Positions 63,166 to 64,000 of a DNA stretch of 64,000 nucleotides are shown here, one piece after another; the first letter of the stretch is position 1, and the number at the start of each line of letters is the position of its first letter. The DNA comes from Congeria kusceri (lineage: Eukaryota > Mollusca > Bivalvia > Myida > Dreissenidae). Position numbers and translations under genes: made by a program. The stretch lies in the NCBI GenBank assembly GCA_027627225.1, contig JAPFQT010000038.1, positions 248,001 to 312,000 on the forward strand. The letters run 5' to 3'. A model generated the notes under the pieces. The model worked only from the letters and a program-made list of their open reading frames with translations. It was not told the origin of the DNA and ran no database searches.

Positions 63166-63522
63166 AGCGAAACAACGAAGTAGTTATGTTCTTGTAATCA
63201 ATAAGACCTTAAAAAGGAATAAAATACTTTTTGATTAACTACTCCTAATCAATGAGGTGAATAACAGAATTAGGCTGGACATGCATCTTTATAATGTACC
63301 TGTCCATTGCAAAGTCAACAACAGTAAGTAATCTGTCTCGTTTGGGCCGTTCTGTAGGCAATGTCACACTGAGCTTATGATAAATCTGACATTTCCAGTA
63401 CTTGTGCGAGCGCTTTGTGCCCACACGGCGGTCTCGTTTATCCATGCATTCATAATACCAGTTCTCAAAGGTACAACGAACTTACAACTTCTCCTAGGTA
63501 GGAGAGATCATCTATGTATTTG
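63166..63522. other. No recognisable feature
   Basis: The minus-strand frame at 63245-63445 has a few basic motifs but nothing recognised. Confidence 0.35.
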
Positions 63523-64000
63523 AGAGGGAACTGGTAATGTTAACGTTTAACAGGCGGATGGGATGTATCGAGGGAACTGGTAATGTTAATGTTTAACAGG
63601 CGGATGGGATGTATCGAGGGGACTGGTAATGTTAACGTTTAACAGGCGGATGGGATGTATCGAGGGAACTGGTAATGTTAATGTTTAACAGGCGGATGGG
63701 ATGTATCGAGGGGACTGGTAATGTTAACGTTTAACAGGCGGATGGGATGTATCAAGGGGTCTGGTAATGTTAATGTTTAACAGGCGGATGGGATGTATCA
63801 AGGGGTCTGGTAATGTTAATGTTTAACAGGCGGATGGGATGTATCGAGGGGACTGGTAATGTTAATGTTTAACAGGCGGATGGGATGTATCAAGGGGTCT
63901 GGTAATGTTAATGTTTAACAGGCGGATGGGATGTATCGAGGGGACTGGTAATGTTAATGTTTAACAGGCGGATGGGATGTATCAAGGGAACTGGTAATGT
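63523..64000 (+). repeat. 46-bp tandem array, continues past the window
   Basis: Ten and a half units of ACTGGTAATGTTAATGTTTA, ACAGGCGGATGGGATGTAT, C(G/A)AGGG. Units are almost identical and differ at a few sites (TTAACG/TTAATG; CGAGGGAAC, CGAGGGGAC, CAAGGGGTC). The first five alternate in a two-unit pattern. Confidence 0.97.

Overview
The window is animal nuclear DNA, AT-rich and dominated by repeats, with intron-containing genes. I read it as a bivalve mollusc, most likely a heterodont, possibly a Dreissena-like species. The reasons are a B-box/NHL (TRIM-type) gene of the kind greatly expanded in bivalves, a bivalve-type tRNA-derived SINE at 47117-47422, and families of dispersed cassettes that start with a T-run and a TAGCTC... 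or TATGCCCC... hairpin and carry AGGTCAAAGGTCA motifs. The species call rests on recall, not on a search.

Only one host gene can be modelled with confidence: a three-exon, 566-residue TRIM-like protein with two B-boxes, a coiled coil and a C-terminal NHL-type propeller (coding exons 35832-36166, 38542-39554, 40627-40979, + strand). Its first intron is filled with dispersed repeats. Elsewhere there are only exon-like islands (1278-1389, 32955-33038, 34417-34570, 48128-48271, 50470-50705). Some have Cys patterns vaguely like thrombospondin type-1 repeats, and several are broken in frame. They may be exons or relics of large genes.

Layout. 0-8 kb: unassigned DNA and cassette fragments around a 2.7-kb terminal-inverted-repeat element (4084-6782) that holds a decayed integrase-type transposase. 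8.8-11.8 kb: a 2.6-kb hAT transposon (9002-11588) with a perfect 8-bp target duplication and a nearly intact transposase, inserted into an older short inverted-repeat element. 12-20 kb: simple repeats, a palindrome, a non-autonomous hAT-type element (16802-18399, perfect 8-bp duplication) and a TA-flanked element (18937-20000). 20-31 kb: cassette arrays, motif fields, and a nest of two TTA-flanked elements inside a cassette. 32-41 kb: hairpin-headed repeats, a SINE inside a cassette, and the TRIM gene. 41.9-44 kb: a heavily decayed LINE. 44-52 kb: cassettes, SINEs and possible exon relics. 52-64 kb: five distinct tandem arrays (81, about 22, 27, 61 and 46 bp), two tRNA-like elements with an extended outer stem, and a hammerhead-ribozyme-like core.

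The window is best read as a host gene surrounded by several generations of nested mobile DNA. The most useful leads are the shared hairpin-head architecture of the cassettes (pearl/HINE-like), the integrase element with matching terminal repeats, the 81-bp array with one open frame and a 17-bp palindrome per unit, the hammerhead-like core, and the tRNA-like units enclosed in a long outer stem.
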